A DNA stretch of 64,000 nt from Voacanga thouarsii (GCA_026120185.1 JANUWF010002200.1:2602001-2666000); one strand, 5' to 3'; numbered from the stretch's first letter, positions 23,376 through 35,272 are shown. Notes: a model not told the origin generated them from the sequence alone. Made by a program: numbers and translations.

Positions 23376-23390
23376 TGGTATCAAAGTTAG
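23376..23390 (+). other. delta primer-binding site
   Basis: TGGTATCAAAGTTAG follows the LTR end by two bases and is a variant of the initiator tRNA-Met site TGGTATCAGAGC. Confidence 0.75.
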
Positions 23391-23446
23391 GATACTTAGA
23401 ATTTTCTATTCAAATTTAGGTATCTAGGTTTTATTTGCTGATTAAG

Positions 23447-24929
23447 ATGACATCGCACAAGTTTGATATTTACAAATTTGATAGATCACATTTCACTTTA
23501 TAGAAGGTGAAGGCCCTTTTGATTCAGAAGGGATGTGTAGTAGCATTAGAAGGAGAATAAAAGTTGTCAAAAGGATTGAAGGCAGCAAAAAAGATAGAGA
23601 TTTTGGCTAAGGCACATAGTGTGATTCTGTTGAGTCTGTCTGACGAAGTTTTGAGAGAGATTGTTCATGAACAACTGATATGTGGTTATGGAAAAAGCTC
23701 GAAAGTAAATTATGAAGAATCCTTTACAAACTAAGTATATTAGAAGTAGCATTTGTATACCTTGCAAATTCAGAAAATATACAAGTAAAAGACCATCTTG
23801 ATAATTTTAATCGAATAAACTTGCAAGGTGTAGGGATTGTGATAGGGGTTAAAATCATCGTTATTTTCCTAATTATTTGAGGCTAATTTAAGACACTTTT
23901 AATACAATAACTAATTTTATTCCTTCTTATTTGATATTTCCCTTATAAAAATACTTTTCTATAATTTTATATAAAAATAGGTAAAATTTGGAGCTAGTTG
24001 TATGTTTTTCTAGTACAGACCCAGCACCAGGCCCAAAAGTGGACCTGGTGCCGGTCCTGTACTGGCATAACAGAGAAAAGCGAAGAAATAGAGCAATTGG
24101 AAATTGGAATTGAAAAAGAAAAATGGCTCAAAGTTTGTTCATGGCTCATAGCTCAATCACGGATGAAAGAAACAAATGAAGAGAAGGAAATCGGTGGGCC
24201 AAGATGAAGAGAAAACAAAGAAACAAAGAAGGATGCTGTACGGGTGGCTTGGTGTGGCTTAGCGAGTTATTAGCTAATTTCATATCTATAAGGAATTGAG
24301 CCTAATGCATATTTTGGTTAGGATTAGCATGATTGGTAAATCTATTAATATAATCAAAATATAGCATTTCATAGATTGGGACATGAAGTGGGATTTACCT
24401 AAGTAGAATCATGACTTGTAAGACGATTGAGTTTTACTTTATATTCCTTCATGATGCCAAGATGATAATTAGTTGAGAGAATTGCTAATTGGTTCATTGT
24501 TATGTTTTCTAGGGTACTTGTCTAAATTGCATGAACCTACATCCTTGAATTGTATATGTTTCTTTAGTTTTTTCTTTTTATTCTTTTCTCACTTTATTTG
24601 AGTCGGTTAAACAATGAAAGAAAAGAAATTAGTGTGTACTTGTTTTTTTGAGGATCGATACTCGTTAATTCCCTGTACTATGCTTGCGATAAGTATACTT
24701 GCTCACATGTGTATTTTTAGATTAATGTTTTAATTAAAACTTGATTAAGGGATGAATTTAAAATGGATGATTTTATATGCCCAAAATTAACGCATCAAGT
24801 TGGTTGATGAGGATCAAGCTATTATTCTATTTTGTTCTTTACCTAATTTATATGAGAATTTTGTGGATACTATGTCGTATAGTAGAGACAGTATTTTTGT
24901 TAGTGATATGAGGATACTGTGCAATCTAA
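23447..24929 (+). pseudogene. gag: delta copia gag fragment, split by solo LTR S2
   Basis: The start ATG at 23447 opens MTSHKFDIYKFDRSHFTL, a copia Gag N-terminus. It continues through ALLIQKGCVVALEGE and LAKAHSVILLSLSDEVLREI (to about 23,670), with several in-frame stops. The frame is cut at 23839 by S2. It resumes at 24798 with VDEDQAIILF…FVDTMSYSRDSI, the conserved Gag block after the cut. It ends at about 24,927 where a CACTA-type terminus begins. No pol follows. Confidence 0.78.
23840..24797 (+). mobile_element. Solo LTR S2 of the D/S gypsy family
   Basis: The 958-bp insert starts TGATAGGGGTTAAAATCATC and ends AATTAACGCATCA, the ends of the D LTR. It carries the GAGGATCGATACTCGTTAATTC block (about 24,650) and GGTGCC-type cassettes (24,010-24,065). 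It splits delta gag. Flanks GATTG (left) and AGTTG (right) are only partly alike, so the TSD has decayed or the ends were altered. Confidence 0.8.
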
Positions 24930-25390
24930 CACTATAGGAAAAAGGCCATTCTGCGACCGCCATTTTTGGCCAACAAATAGTCGGTTGCAAAGTTACGACT
25001 GAATTGCAACCGCAATAATTGGGTCGCCCCATTGCAACCGAATAGCAACCGAAAATATACTGGCGCAAGTATACTGACAGTTGCGACTAATAAGTCAAAT
25101 CTCGTCCAAATTTGGTGGAAATTATGTTGCCAATTAAAAAGCGACTGATTTGCTACTGAGTAGCAACTGAAGATTGCGATTGAAAGATTTTGTGGTAGCT
25201 ATTCGGTCGCAAAACCCTACGCAATATTTCAGAATAGCTAAACCCTGAATCCTAAGCAATTATCTGTCCCTAATCGGTTGCAAAGGTTTCTCCATTAAGG
25301 CTAATTTGTTGTTGATTGGTTGAAAAGATGTTGCAAATCAGTCGCAACTGTTGTCCTTTGTCACAAATCAGTCGCTGTTTATAATTTTAT
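24930..25390 (+). mobile_element. CACTA-type DNA transposon terminus (one end only)
   Basis: It starts CACTATAGGAAAAAGG after a possible 3-bp TSD (TAA, 24927-24929). The next 450 bases hold a dense set of short motifs in both orientations: GCGACCG, GGTTGCAAAG, TTGCAACCG, GGTCGCAAAA, TCAGTCGCAACTG. Such subterminal repeats, bound by the transposase, are typical of En/Spm-type elements. The matching inverted end was not found, and no transposase was seen, so this is a truncated or decayed copy. Confidence 0.65.
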
Positions 25391-26229
25391 AACCTATTAT
25401 ATATTTTTTATAATTTAAAGGGTAGTGAAAAAAGAAGTTGTCCAAAATGAAATGTGTCAAATAATTTCTAAACAAAATTTACAATTTGAATGTGAATAGC
25501 TTGTGTTGTAATGAATTGTGGTTGGTATATATTACCTAGAATGCTTGAAATATCATATTGAGTCGAACGTCTATTCGATATAAATGACCATATTTACATA
25601 TTTGACATTTTCTAACTTTGTTGTTGTTGTCCATTAATTTAACCTAATGACAAATAACAAATTAGTGTTACTAGAGATAATATATATTTATGTCATCATG
25701 AAAATGATTGATCATATTATTATTTTTGCTGCAATAAATTATTTTGCTCAACTTATATGTTTGAAATTGATATAAAACATTTAAAGTGTTTTTTTTCAAT
25801 TTACATAAAGTTATTTTAAAGTGACCTCTCAACTTGAAAATTTAAAAAGAAAACGAATTTACTTAGTATATTAAAAAATTAATAGAATATTAGAATATAT
25901 AGGCAACTGAAGAAAATTAAGAATATGAATTTAATTAAAAGAACATTGAAATAGGAGTTAATATTTTATTTTTTGAAAGAATTTAACTTTTTGTTTTTTT
26001 AGAAGAAAAAGTTATTTTAGTAAATAAATCATACATCTTCTGTGGAACAATTTGCTTTGAAGATTTACTTTTTATATTTTATTAACTTTTATTTAAATTG
26101 GTGTTCTAATTTACTTTTGGAGGAATATATACTTTACGCTATAATTTCAAAAAACAAAAATTGTTTTAGTTTTGATTTGAAAAAAATTTGACAGTTTATT
26201 TTTAGGGGGAAAAAAAATCCTGAACTATT
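25391..26229. other. AT-rich sequence, nothing recognised
   Basis: No coding or repeat signal was seen. It could be decayed interior of the CACTA element or ordinary intergenic DNA. Confidence 0.5.
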
Positions 26230-27560
26230 TTGCCCTTTCTCTTGCCGTCTTTGGAGTTTCTGTTTCCGTTTCTCCTTCTTGTTGCTTTAACATCATATCG
26301 GAGCTCCTACTGCCTTTGTCTTCTCCATCATTCACTCATCTCAGCCATTTTTGCTCCTCTCCCATTGAAAAGCTTTAGCTTACCAAATAAAGCTAGCTTC
26401 ACCTCCTTATCTTCTATGGACAGTAAGCATATGGTTATGAAGATCAATCGACTGATTGAGTTGAATTTCGTACCTAATTGGTTGCTCAATCTTTGAATCT
26501 CAACTGATTTTGAAGAGGTTTGTGATAAATTGAGTTTAATTTATTTATGATTTAAGTCGTTTTACAATAACTCATCTCCCAGCTAAAACACCACATTATG
26601 TGTGAAATTGTTTGAACGTTTTTGCTCAGGGGTTTATTTACTCATTTTCTTTCTTTAGTTGGGGAGAGAAGGGGGGTGTTTGTTTGAAAATATTGAAGAA
26701 TCCTATAAAAAGTTGTTGCCCAGAAGAAATAGAGCATTATAGCACATAAGACTTTGGCGCTACTACAGCGCTTCGCTAACTCGAAGAGCCTTGCTTTGAG
26801 AATCTAGCTTCGCTAACGCTCGGCTAAGTCTTGAACCTTCGCGCTGACCGTTCGCTTTCTCAGTAGCAAAAGTGCTTCTCTTTGCCCCTTAAGTAGGACA
26901 AGAAAGATATTATTGAAAGTAGTAACTAAAACCGTTGAAGTTTGAAAAGGGGAAGATTGATTTTGGATGAAGTTAAACAATTGTTATCTGCTATGGATTT
27001 TAGAATTTTAGAAGTAAAAGATGCTAAATTCGAATTGGGTTTCTTTGGATTCAAATGTTTATGAATTTTTAGTGTGTTGATTTTATGTTAAAGATTGCAA
27101 GCTGAAAAAAATGAATCATTTTCTCTAGTGGCATTTTGTTTCTTTTGTTTGCTTGATTCAATGACTAAGCTTAATGATTCTGAGATTTTTAGGCGAACAC
27201 ATTGCGCTTATATCTGACTTGCATAAGGAATACTCTAGAGGCTACCTTATGTCTACAGGTATGTTATCCCATTGCATTTCTGGTAAATTTCAGTAGATGC
27301 CCTTTTCTCTACCAGCATTTTGGTGTTCCATGCTCTGCTTACAGTAATGCATGAAATAAAATTTGAAGCGTCAAAACCTTGTTGTGAACTTGGAGCCTTG
27401 GACAAAGTTTTTAGTAAAACCTTTTCTTTAATCTCTTTTTCTGTTGTGTCTAAGTTGTTTTATTATGACTTTGTTAAATTATCAAGGTATTCTGGAATCC
27501 AAGAGGTACTGCATGTATTGGCACTTGTGCTATTGAAACAACAAATTAGAATTTGATAGG
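26230..27560 (+). other. Exon-like pieces of an unidentified host gene or gene relic
   Basis: Three pieces stand out from the AT-rich surroundings. First, 26230-26496 encodes a hydrophobic Leu/Ser-rich N-terminus (MPFLLPSLEFLFPFLLLV…) that could be a signal or transit peptide, then MDSKHMVMKINRLIEL. Second, about 27,193-27,257 reads EHIALISDLHKEYSRGYLMS between a …TTTTTAG acceptor-like site and a GTATGTTAT donor-like site. Third, 27,340-27,420 reads VMHEIKFEASKPCCELGALD. I do not recognise the protein. The intron-like parts are T-rich. It may be a pseudogene or chance. Confidence 0.3.
26745..26895. repeat. GC-richer block with repeated CTTCGCTAAC motifs
   Basis: GCGCTTCGCTAACTCGAAG and AGCTTCGCTAACGCTCGGC recur within 60 bases, followed by CTTCGCGCTGACCGTTCGC. 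The composition is unlike either flank. It may be a small insertion (MITE-like or organellar), but no ends were identified. Confidence 0.4.
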
Positions 27561-27638
27561 AGATATTTGTAGAGAAAGATAAAGCTATTGAAACTTTTGA
27601 TTTTAGAAATTAATTTTAATGGTCATGTAGAAAGGATG

Positions 27639-27640
<2 letters not shown>

Positions 27641-27671
<31 letters not shown>
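27641..27671. repeat. (TA)n microsatellite
   Basis: A run of about 15 TA units. Confidence 0.95.
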
Positions 27672-27674
<3 letters not shown>

Positions 27675-27839
27675 CATCATCAATTGTAAATTTTTTTTTA
27701 AATAGTAGAAGAAAAGGTTGAGCATGCAATTAAAATTTATGAGCATATTATTATATAATCCATCAAGAATTAGCATGACATATTGAGAATATAGGATATG
27801 AGCTTGAGAGAGAAAGTCTTTCAAGATCTTAAAGTGGCT

Positions 27840-28666
27840 TTTGTTTGAACTTTAGCAAGGACAAAAACTTTAAGATAAACAAGGCAAACAAGAAAAGCAA
27901 GAAAGGACATAAAGAGATCAAGGAAGGCAACAAAGAAAAACACATTTTCCCACAAATAAAGAATCCTAAAAGAACTAGCTTTTAGAATCCAAAATTTAGT
28001 AGATAAAGGTCTACCATAATAACATCTTAGAACCCTTGACTTAGTAAGAAATTAAGAACTAAAAGGATAGGAAATTGTGAGCATTCAAACAAGAAACAAC
28101 AAGAAGAACCCTTGTTGATTTCTAGATGAATTATCCTTAGAGTTTATAGACACTTACTCAAAGGTGGACTAAGCCCTTAGGTTGGTCTTGAATTGAGATT
28201 GAACAAGGAATTTTTTCATGCTTTAAGCCTTCAAGATGAAATCTTCATTCTTGATTTAAAATGTGATATGTATTGTGTTCTTTTTACAGTACAAAAGCTA
28301 TATATAAGGGTGTTCTATCCCTGACCTAAACAACTTTTAAATATTACAAAAGGATCCTAAAGTAGCTGAAAAATCGTCAGGGTTAGGTCTCAGACCATAG
28401 CCGGCGCCGATTCGAGCTTTTTGGGCCGGTGCCTGGTCCGTTTTGGAGGAATAGTACTTCGTGACAAAAAAAATGAGAATTTTATAGTCCCAGTTGGTGT
28501 CGGGTCAGGCTACTTAGGCCAGCACTCGGTCCGCTTTACTGGCCGTCGTTTCTGTGCGATCAACTTCCGATCGTCGTTCTTCGTATACCAGCAACAAGGT
28601 CTCCTCCTGTTCCTCTTCCGGCATTGTCCATATACTATCCCACTTGAAATGTGCTTGCAAATATGC
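27840..28666 (-). other. 3' flank of E pol, probably containing the E 3' LTR
   Basis: No gene. It lies just downstream of E's last codons in element orientation and contains two GGCGCC-type cassettes (28,395-28,445 and 28,495-28,545). LTR ends cannot be set because E's 5' LTR is outside the window. Confidence 0.45.
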
Positions 28667-29908
28667 TTAAAGGTTGTGTTTGAATTGTTTAGCATGAGCT
28701 CTCATTAATGGACCGGGCAAGCTCGATTTTGATTTGCTCTCGTCCTCTCCCCCTTCTTGAGCTTGATCCCGGTAACTGGATTGATTCTTATCAATTCCTC
28801 TTTCTTGGAATGGATTCGTCCTCGAATCATAACTTACATCATAAGGAGAAAGATCAGCTACATTAAAAGTAGCACTTATACTATACTCATTTGGTAGATC
28901 AATCTTGTAGGTGTTATCTCCATATCGCTCAGGAACTTGAAATAGACCATCTTCTCGTGGTTCGAGCTTTGATTTGCGTTGGGTGAGAAATCTCTCTTTG
29001 CACAAATGCACCCAAACCTAGTCTCCTGGCTCGAATATTACCTACTTTCTTCTTTGGTTGCGCTTGCATGCAATGGCCTCGTTCCGTTTTTTTTATTAGA
29101 GATTTAATTTTCTCGTGTATAGACTTAACCATTTCGGCCTTTTTTTTTGTCATCAAGATTCAATCGTTAATCTACAAGCAAAAAAGATAAATCTAAGGGG
29201 GTTAATGGAATAAACCCATAAACAACTTGAAATGGAGAATATGAAGTAGTAGAATGGACAGTTCTATTATAGGCAAACTCTATATGTGGAAGACATTCTT
29301 CCCAAGTTTTCAGATTCCTCTTGATGATTGCCCATAATAGTTGCGTGAGGGTCCGATTGACAACCGTTGTTTGTCCATCCATTTATGGTTGACAAGCTGT
29401 AGAAAACAACAAATTAGTTCCAAGTTTTGCCCATAATATTCTCCATAAATGACTTAAAAATTTGAAATCCCTGTTCGATACTATGCTCAGTGGTAACTCG
29501 TGCAGTCGTACCACTTCCTTAAAGAATAAACTTGTAATATGAGTAGCATCATTAGTTTTTGCACAAGGAATAAAATCAGCCATCTTAGAAAATCGATCAA
29601 TAACTACAAAGATGGAATCCCTTCCCCCTTTGGTCCATGGTAATCCTAATATGAAATCCATTGAAATATCTAACCAAGTGCATTAAACCTTGGGGTAGTG
29701 TTTTAGACTTGGCCTTTCTACATGTAATGCATGAATTATAATGTCTCTCTACATCTCCCTTCATTTTTGGCCAATAAAAATGCTCTTGCAAAATGCCTAA
29801 TGTTTTTAAAATCCCAAAATATCCTATCAATCCTCCTCCATGAGCTTCCTTCACTAATAATTCTCTTAATGATCCTTTTGGTATGCAAAGTTTATCCTCT
29901 TTAAACAA
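28667..29908 (-). pseudogene. pol: E integrase, broken; two catalytic acidic residues lost
   Basis: The zinc-binding part reads LLVKEAHGGGLIGYFG…HFYWPKMKGDVERHYNSCITC (about 29,870-29,730). The core begins [13 protein letters not shown] (first Asp present, 29,661). The second catalytic position is Asn (SNRDFKF, codon 29475-29473), and the third is Thr ([11 protein letters not shown], codon 29367-29365) where Glu is usual. The C-terminal barrel-like region LEPREDGLFQVPERYGDN…SATFNVADLSPYD and a basic tail (GPLMRAHAKQF) end at 28667. I see no clear chromodomain. Frameshifts split the region into at least four frames. Confidence 0.85.
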
Positions 29909-30854
29909 AACCCATCATGCCTATAAAATTTTTGGATGGCACATTTTTCACAAGCATGATAAATTTTTCCCAAATCATCAACTTTTGCATATAAGTCCTT
30001 AATAAGCTCAAACCCAAGTAATTTTGCCTCCAAAGAATTTAAAGCATATACCTGCGAGATAATGCACTGGCTACTACATTACCCTTACCTTTCTAATATT
30101 TGATCATGTATGGAAATGTACCAATGAACTCTATCCATTTGGCATGTCTTTTGTTCAACTTTTGTGGGCCTTTAAGATGCTTTAACATTTTATGATCAGT
30201 ATGGATGATAAATTCCCTAGGTAACAAATAATGTTGTTAATGGTGCAAAGTCCTAACTAATGCATATAATTCCTTGTCATAAGTGGAATATTTCAAGGGT
30301 GCTCCTGATAACGTCTCACTAAAAAATGTAATAGGTTTTTGATCCTGAGTCAATATAACACCTATTCCTATTCTATTAGCATCACATTCCACTTCAAAAG
30401 CCTTCTCAATGTTAGGCAAGGACAACAATGAGGCTTCACTCAATTTTGATTTCAAAGTAATGAAAGTCTTTTCTTGTTCTTCCCCCTACCTAAACCCAAC
30501 ATTCTTTTTAATAACTTTAGTTAATGGGGCAGTTAGTATGTTGAAGTTTCTAGTGAAACGCTTATAAAAACTGGCTAACCCATGAAAACTTCTTACCTCA
30601 GTCACAGATGTATGTGTTGACTATTCTTGTATTGCCTTGAATTTCTCTTCATCAACTTCAATACCTTTTGAACTTACAACATAACCAAGAAAGGTTATCT
30701 TTTCTAAATAAAATGAACATTTTTCAAAGTTCGCATATAACCTTTCTCTTCTAAGGGCAATAAGCACACATTTAAGATGATGCAAATGATCTTCATAAGT
30801 TTTGTTGTAAATTAAAATATCATCAAAATACACCACAACAAATTTTCTAATATA
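29909..30854 (-). pseudogene. pol: E RT C-terminal half and RNase H, broken
   Basis: It begins at the D junction with EYIRKFVVVYFDDILIY. The catalytic YFDD is at 30830-30819. LRRERLYANFEKCSF and FLGYVVSSKGIEVDEEK follow. RNase H blocks [29 protein letters not shown] and [14 protein letters not shown] lie at 30,455-30,237. About 300 bases after that contain only broken frames (30,236-29,909). Confidence 0.87.
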
Positions 30855-30859
30855 CTCTC

Positions 30860-32397
30860 TGATAGGGGCTAAAATCATCATTATTTTATTAGTTCTTTGA
30901 GATTTTTTTGAGATACTTTTGTTATGATAACTAGGCGTATTCCTTCCTATTTAACATTTTTCTTGTAAAAAGTATTTTTGACAAATATGTGTAGATTTGA
31001 GTAGATTTCGAGCAGAAAGTGAACAAATCTAGAACAGACTTGGCGGCAGGCCCAGCAAATGGACCAGGTGTCGGGTCCATTTTGGTCAGAAGAGCAGAAA
31101 TTGAGCCAACGTCAGGGAAATTCCAGAACAAACCTAGCGCTAGGTCTGGCAAGTACACCTGGCGTCGGGACCATTTTGTCTGTTGACAAAAAATAGAGCA
31201 AAAACTCCAAAGGAAGAATAGAGTGCACCTGGCGCCAGGTGAGTCGAAGGTACTCGGTGCCAGGTACGCTCTAAAAAGTAAATATTCTGTGCACAAAATT
31301 AAAAATTTTCTAATGATTTTGGTATTTTCTAAATCCTATTTGGCCAAGACTTCCTAAGCCATGAATTTGGCATTCAAGAGGCCTATAAAAGTATAAGAAA
31401 ATATAAGGATTGTGGGAGAGGCGATATATATATATATATATATATAGGTGGATTCAAGAGCAAAAATTTCCAATTACTCATTAAAGGAGAGATTCACCTA
31501 ATCTAGGAGGATTGTTTAAGAGAGTCTTTGAGGAGGAAGAAAGAGGCTTGTATATGAATACTTTCTTTTACCTTTGTTTTCTTTTCTTTAAATAATAATA
31601 TATTCAATATTTCTATTGTAATTTGACATTGTTTTTGTGATTTATGATTTCTGGAGTTAATTTAGTATTTTGATCAATTCATTATTTATCTTGGGATTTG
31701 ATTGCTTGTTTTTCTTACAGAGTTAGTTGATTGATTTTTATTATTAACTTTCTTAAAAAAGAGGTTGGTAATGACTTTAATTGATTAGTTTTATATTTGT
31801 TATCTCTTAACTTACTTGAAAAAAAGGTTAATTGTTTAGAACATTGGTAATCAAAGGTTAGTTGATGATTGCTAGAATATGGATTTATTGACTAATTTCA
31901 TGTTTTAAATCACCTAGAATATAGGGATTTATATGATGATTAATTTTAATGCATCTTTTGGATAAGTTAGTCGAGACAGAATATGTTCACTAATTTAATT
32001 AGAAGATAGTGATTCCATGGATTACAAAAGAAGTGGGTCTATATTAAATCCTTTATGATGCTAAGATAATAACTGATTGTGATAATTGCTAAGTGGTTCA
32101 TAGTCATGTTTTCAAGAATATTTGTCTAATTACATACTTTTCCATCCTTGAGTTGTATATATTTATTTATTTTTCTTTTTATTATTTTCTCACTTTATTT
32201 TGTTAGTTAAACAGTGAATGAAAAGTGATTATGTGTACTTTTTCCTTTGAGGATCGATACTCGTTAATTCTCTATACTATACTTGTAATGAGTATACTTA
32301 CTCGTATGTGTATTTTGTGATTAATGTTTTAATTAAAACTTGACTGATGAATGGATTTAAAATTAATAATTTTTATGCACCCAAAATTTACGCATCA
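30860..32397 (+). repeat. D 5' LTR
   Basis: 1538 bp, TGATAGGGGCTAAAATCATC…AATTTACGCATCA. A TATA box (TATAAAAG) is at 31384-31391, a (TA)n run at 31424-31446, and GGCGCC-type cassettes at 31,040-31,268, including the 14-bp palindrome ACCTGGCGCCAGGT (31227-31240). In about 245 bases compared by hand with the 3' LTR I count roughly 30 differences, so D is old. Confidence 0.88.
31384..31391 (+). promoter_or_regulatory. TATA box of the D 5' LTR
   Basis: TATAAAAG, conserved at 58100-58107 in the 3' LTR, both in CCTATAAAAG context. Confidence 0.65.
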
Positions 32398-32403
32398 AGT
32401 TTT

Positions 32404-32421
32404 TGATGCCGTTGTCGGGGA
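32404..32421 (+). other. D primer-binding site
   Basis: TGATGCCGTTGTCGGGGA follows the LTR by six bases. It resembles TGGCGCCGTTGCCGGGGA, the site complementary to tRNA-Asp used by Athila/Tat elements, with three differences. Confidence 0.8.
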
Positions 32422-32678
32422 ACAATATTATGAAAGTTTGAATTTTATTGATTTAATCATGTTTATATGTTAATATGTCTATATGTTTATATGTTTATAT
32501 GTATATATGTTCTTTGTATGACTAGGTGCTATACTTTGTTTTCTTGTATACTTGTAATTTAATGTCTCTATATGTTGTAATTCATTGTAACTTAATTTGT
32601 AAACATATCCTAACTGTCTAACTTGTAAATTCTATAATCTCAAAATTTTTTGTTTTATGTAGACCTTACTTTTAATTT

Positions 32679-33921
32679 ATGACCCGACGATCCAACGCCG
32701 ATACAGTTGATCTTGATCTAGAAATTGAGAGAACTCTCACCAGGGTCTGAAAGGTTATAAGCGAAAGGGTAAGAAAAGAAATGGAGGTGAATCAGCCTAA
32801 CAATGGTGGTAACGGTAGAGTTAACAGGCAGATTATGAATGACTTTATCAAACACGCAATGTTAGGTACGGGCTTTAGTATCATAAGGCCTAGGATAGAG
32901 GCCAACAATTTTGAGATAAAAGTCAATATAATCCAGATGATCCAGAATATGGATCAATTTGATGGGTTACCTGAGGAAGATCCTAATGCCCACTTTGCAA
33001 GCTTTCTAGAAATTTGTGACACATTCAAGATGAATGGTGTTTATGAGAATACTCTCAAACTAAGACTTTTTCCCTTTTCCTTGAGAGATTGAGCAAAATC
33101 ATGGTTGAAATCTTTGCCCACTGGATCCATTACTACTTGGAATGTGTTAGCTGAAAAATTTTCGGCTAAATATTTTCGACCAGCTAAAATATCCAAACTT
33201 AGAACTGACATTTTTGCCTTCCAACAATTAGAGGCCCAAAACCTTTATGAGTGTTGGGAGAGGTTTAAGGAGATGCTAAGAAAATGTCCTCACAATGGAT
33301 TTGAGTTGGGAATGCAAAAAAAGATCTTTCATAATGGGTTGACTTTTGCTACGAGGCAATTAGTTGATGCATCTGTAGGAGGCCCCATCAATTCTAAAAC
33401 CCTGGAAGAGGTATTTAATTTGATAGAAAATTTAGCTACTAATAACTATGCCTAGGGTAGTTCATGATCTAGGGCTCGTGTACATGGGATACACAAGGTG
33501 GATGCAATGGCTATATTAGAGTCAAAGGTGGACGCACTTACGCAGAAAATGGATCAATTGGTAATGCTTCCTTCCTAAGGGCAAGTAATGTATGTGAATT
33601 GTTATTTTTGTGGGGAAGGGCATCCAAACCATGAGTGCCAAAATATGGGGTCTTCACAAGAAGCATTGAAACAAGCGGCGTTTGTAGGTAATAGTTGGCA
33701 AGGTAATAATCCTTATAGTAATACTTACAATTCAGATTGGAGGAATCACCTTAACTTTTCATGGAACAATCAAAACTAACCTCGGCAAGCCTCTTCGAAT
33801 TTTGGGATGCAAAGAACTCAACTGTCACTTCCGTACAATGCCCCACCGGCTAAACCATCCTTGGAGGAACTGGTCAACCAATTGATAAGTGGAACGGAAA
33901 CACGGTTCCAAGGAGTCAATG
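32679..33921 (+). pseudogene. gag: D gag, N-terminal and central part, broken
   Basis: The ATG at 32679 opens MTRRSNADTVDLDLEIERTL, and the same frame continues through every segment to the gamma insertion. In-frame stops are near 32,749, 33,090, 33,453, 33,577 and 33,777. Capsid blocks are NMDQFDGLPEEDPNAHFASF, TWNVLAEKFSAKYF and LYECWERFKEMLRKCPHNGF. The zinc knuckle CYFCGEGHPNHEC is at 33600-33638. These blocks match Gag of Athila/Tat-type gypsy elements. It is interrupted at 33921 by gamma. Confidence 0.87.
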
Positions 33922-35212
33922 TGTTAGCCCTAAGGGCTTTCTTCTATATTTTGATTTATAACAAACGTTGATATGAACTAACTTGTCAATTTATTGTGAT
34001 AGGACATGTTTGATCTTTATTCTTCAAAAGTCTTCAGATAAGAATTGTTGGCAACTCCTTCATCATTGATTTCAAGATTAGAAGATCGAATGAGAAAATT
34101 AAAGTATGAGGAGTTATATATCAAGGAAATTCTTTATGAAGAATGATAGACTAGGAAGTGTTATTAAGGTATATCTATTAATTCCTATGTCTTCTTATCT
34201 CTTGATTTATTTGACTTTACCTTGAAACTTAAAAGGAGATGTTTTCTAAGTTTTTGAAATTCACAGAATTTTGGATGGAACAGTTTGAATCCAAAAGTTT
34301 CGTCTAAAATCCTGTAAATTGGGTTGAAAAATTTTTGTCTGGGTAGTGCCATTTTGGACTTACCTTTCGGATGCGTCTTCATCCAAAACCCGAGTCCAAA
34401 ACACGGATAAGTTTAAATAGAAAAATTTATAGCCGTTTATTTATGACTATTAGCACTCCACTTTTTGGCTCTATAAATAGACCTTAAAGTAAGATCAGAT
34501 GTAAGATTTTTGAAACATTCATCTTAGAAATATTATTGCTTAATATTCTCAAAAATCTCCTTTTATCTAGCTTCAAAGTGAGTTCATTGTGTATCAAAGA
34601 TAAAAGTATTTGTGCCTTGTATTCGAGGGAACATCTGGTCAAGTAAGTGAGCATATCTTTTTCTTATTGATATTCAAATCTCTGTTGTAGTGCAAGGTTG
34701 TGGTGTAAAACCCATAAGGGTGAGCTTTGTGTTGATTTATGTTCAAGGTTGTGTGGTAAAACCCATTGGGGTGATCCTTGTTCTGTGTTTGTATCAAGGT
34801 TGTGGAGTAAAACCTAGTAAGGTGATCCTTGATGTGTTTGTGTGATTGAGAGGTTGTGGAAAACCTAGTGTGGTGATCCTCTCTTATATGAAAAATAGTT
34901 TCATTAAGTGAGGTTAATGAAATAGGGTTGAAAATACTTAAGTGTGATCTTAAGGTAGTGGACGTAGATCATTGTTGATCGAACCACTATACGTCTCTTG
35001 TCTCATTTTATTTAGTGGTTCATGTACCTTTTTTGTGTTCTTTTTCTGTCTAAATCTGGATATATATCTACGAGTGCTTGGATAATTTTCTGTGCACCTA
35101 TAAAGTCAGTCCAAGCATCTTCATGATCATCACTATTCAACGTTTTAGACAAACTGGAAAAATTGTTTTTGTTTGCCAAAAACCTTATTCACCCTCCCTC
35201 TAAGGTTTTTCA
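33922..35212 (+). repeat. gamma 5' LTR
   Basis: 1291 bp. The TATA box TATAAATAG is at 34472-34480. Direct repeats of about 50-60 bp built on CAAGGTTGTG…TAAAACCCAT…GGTGATCCTTG fill 34,690-34,885. Confidence 0.92.
34472..34480 (+). promoter_or_regulatory. TATA box of the gamma 5' LTR
   Basis: TATAAATAG, conserved at 52975-52983 in the 3' LTR in the same context. Confidence 0.7.
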
Positions 35213-35214
35213 TT

Positions 35215-35226
35215 TGGTATTAGAGC
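35215..35226 (+). other. gamma primer-binding site
   Basis: TGGTATTAGAGC, two bases after the LTR end, is the initiator tRNA-Met type site with one change. Confidence 0.9.
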
Positions 35227-35272
35227 AAGGTCTACATATTCTTGGTTTAACAACCTTATAGAAAAGATTTTA

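Noticed and set aside
31227..31240. GGCGCC palindrome as a tRNA-Asp primer site
   Set aside because: It lies within the LTR, not after an LTR end, and lacks the CCGGGGA part. The real D primer site is at 32404-32421.
34690..34885. Regular repeats resembling a CRISPR array
   Set aside because: Units are adjacent direct repeats within a plant LTR, with no unique spacers and no cas genes.
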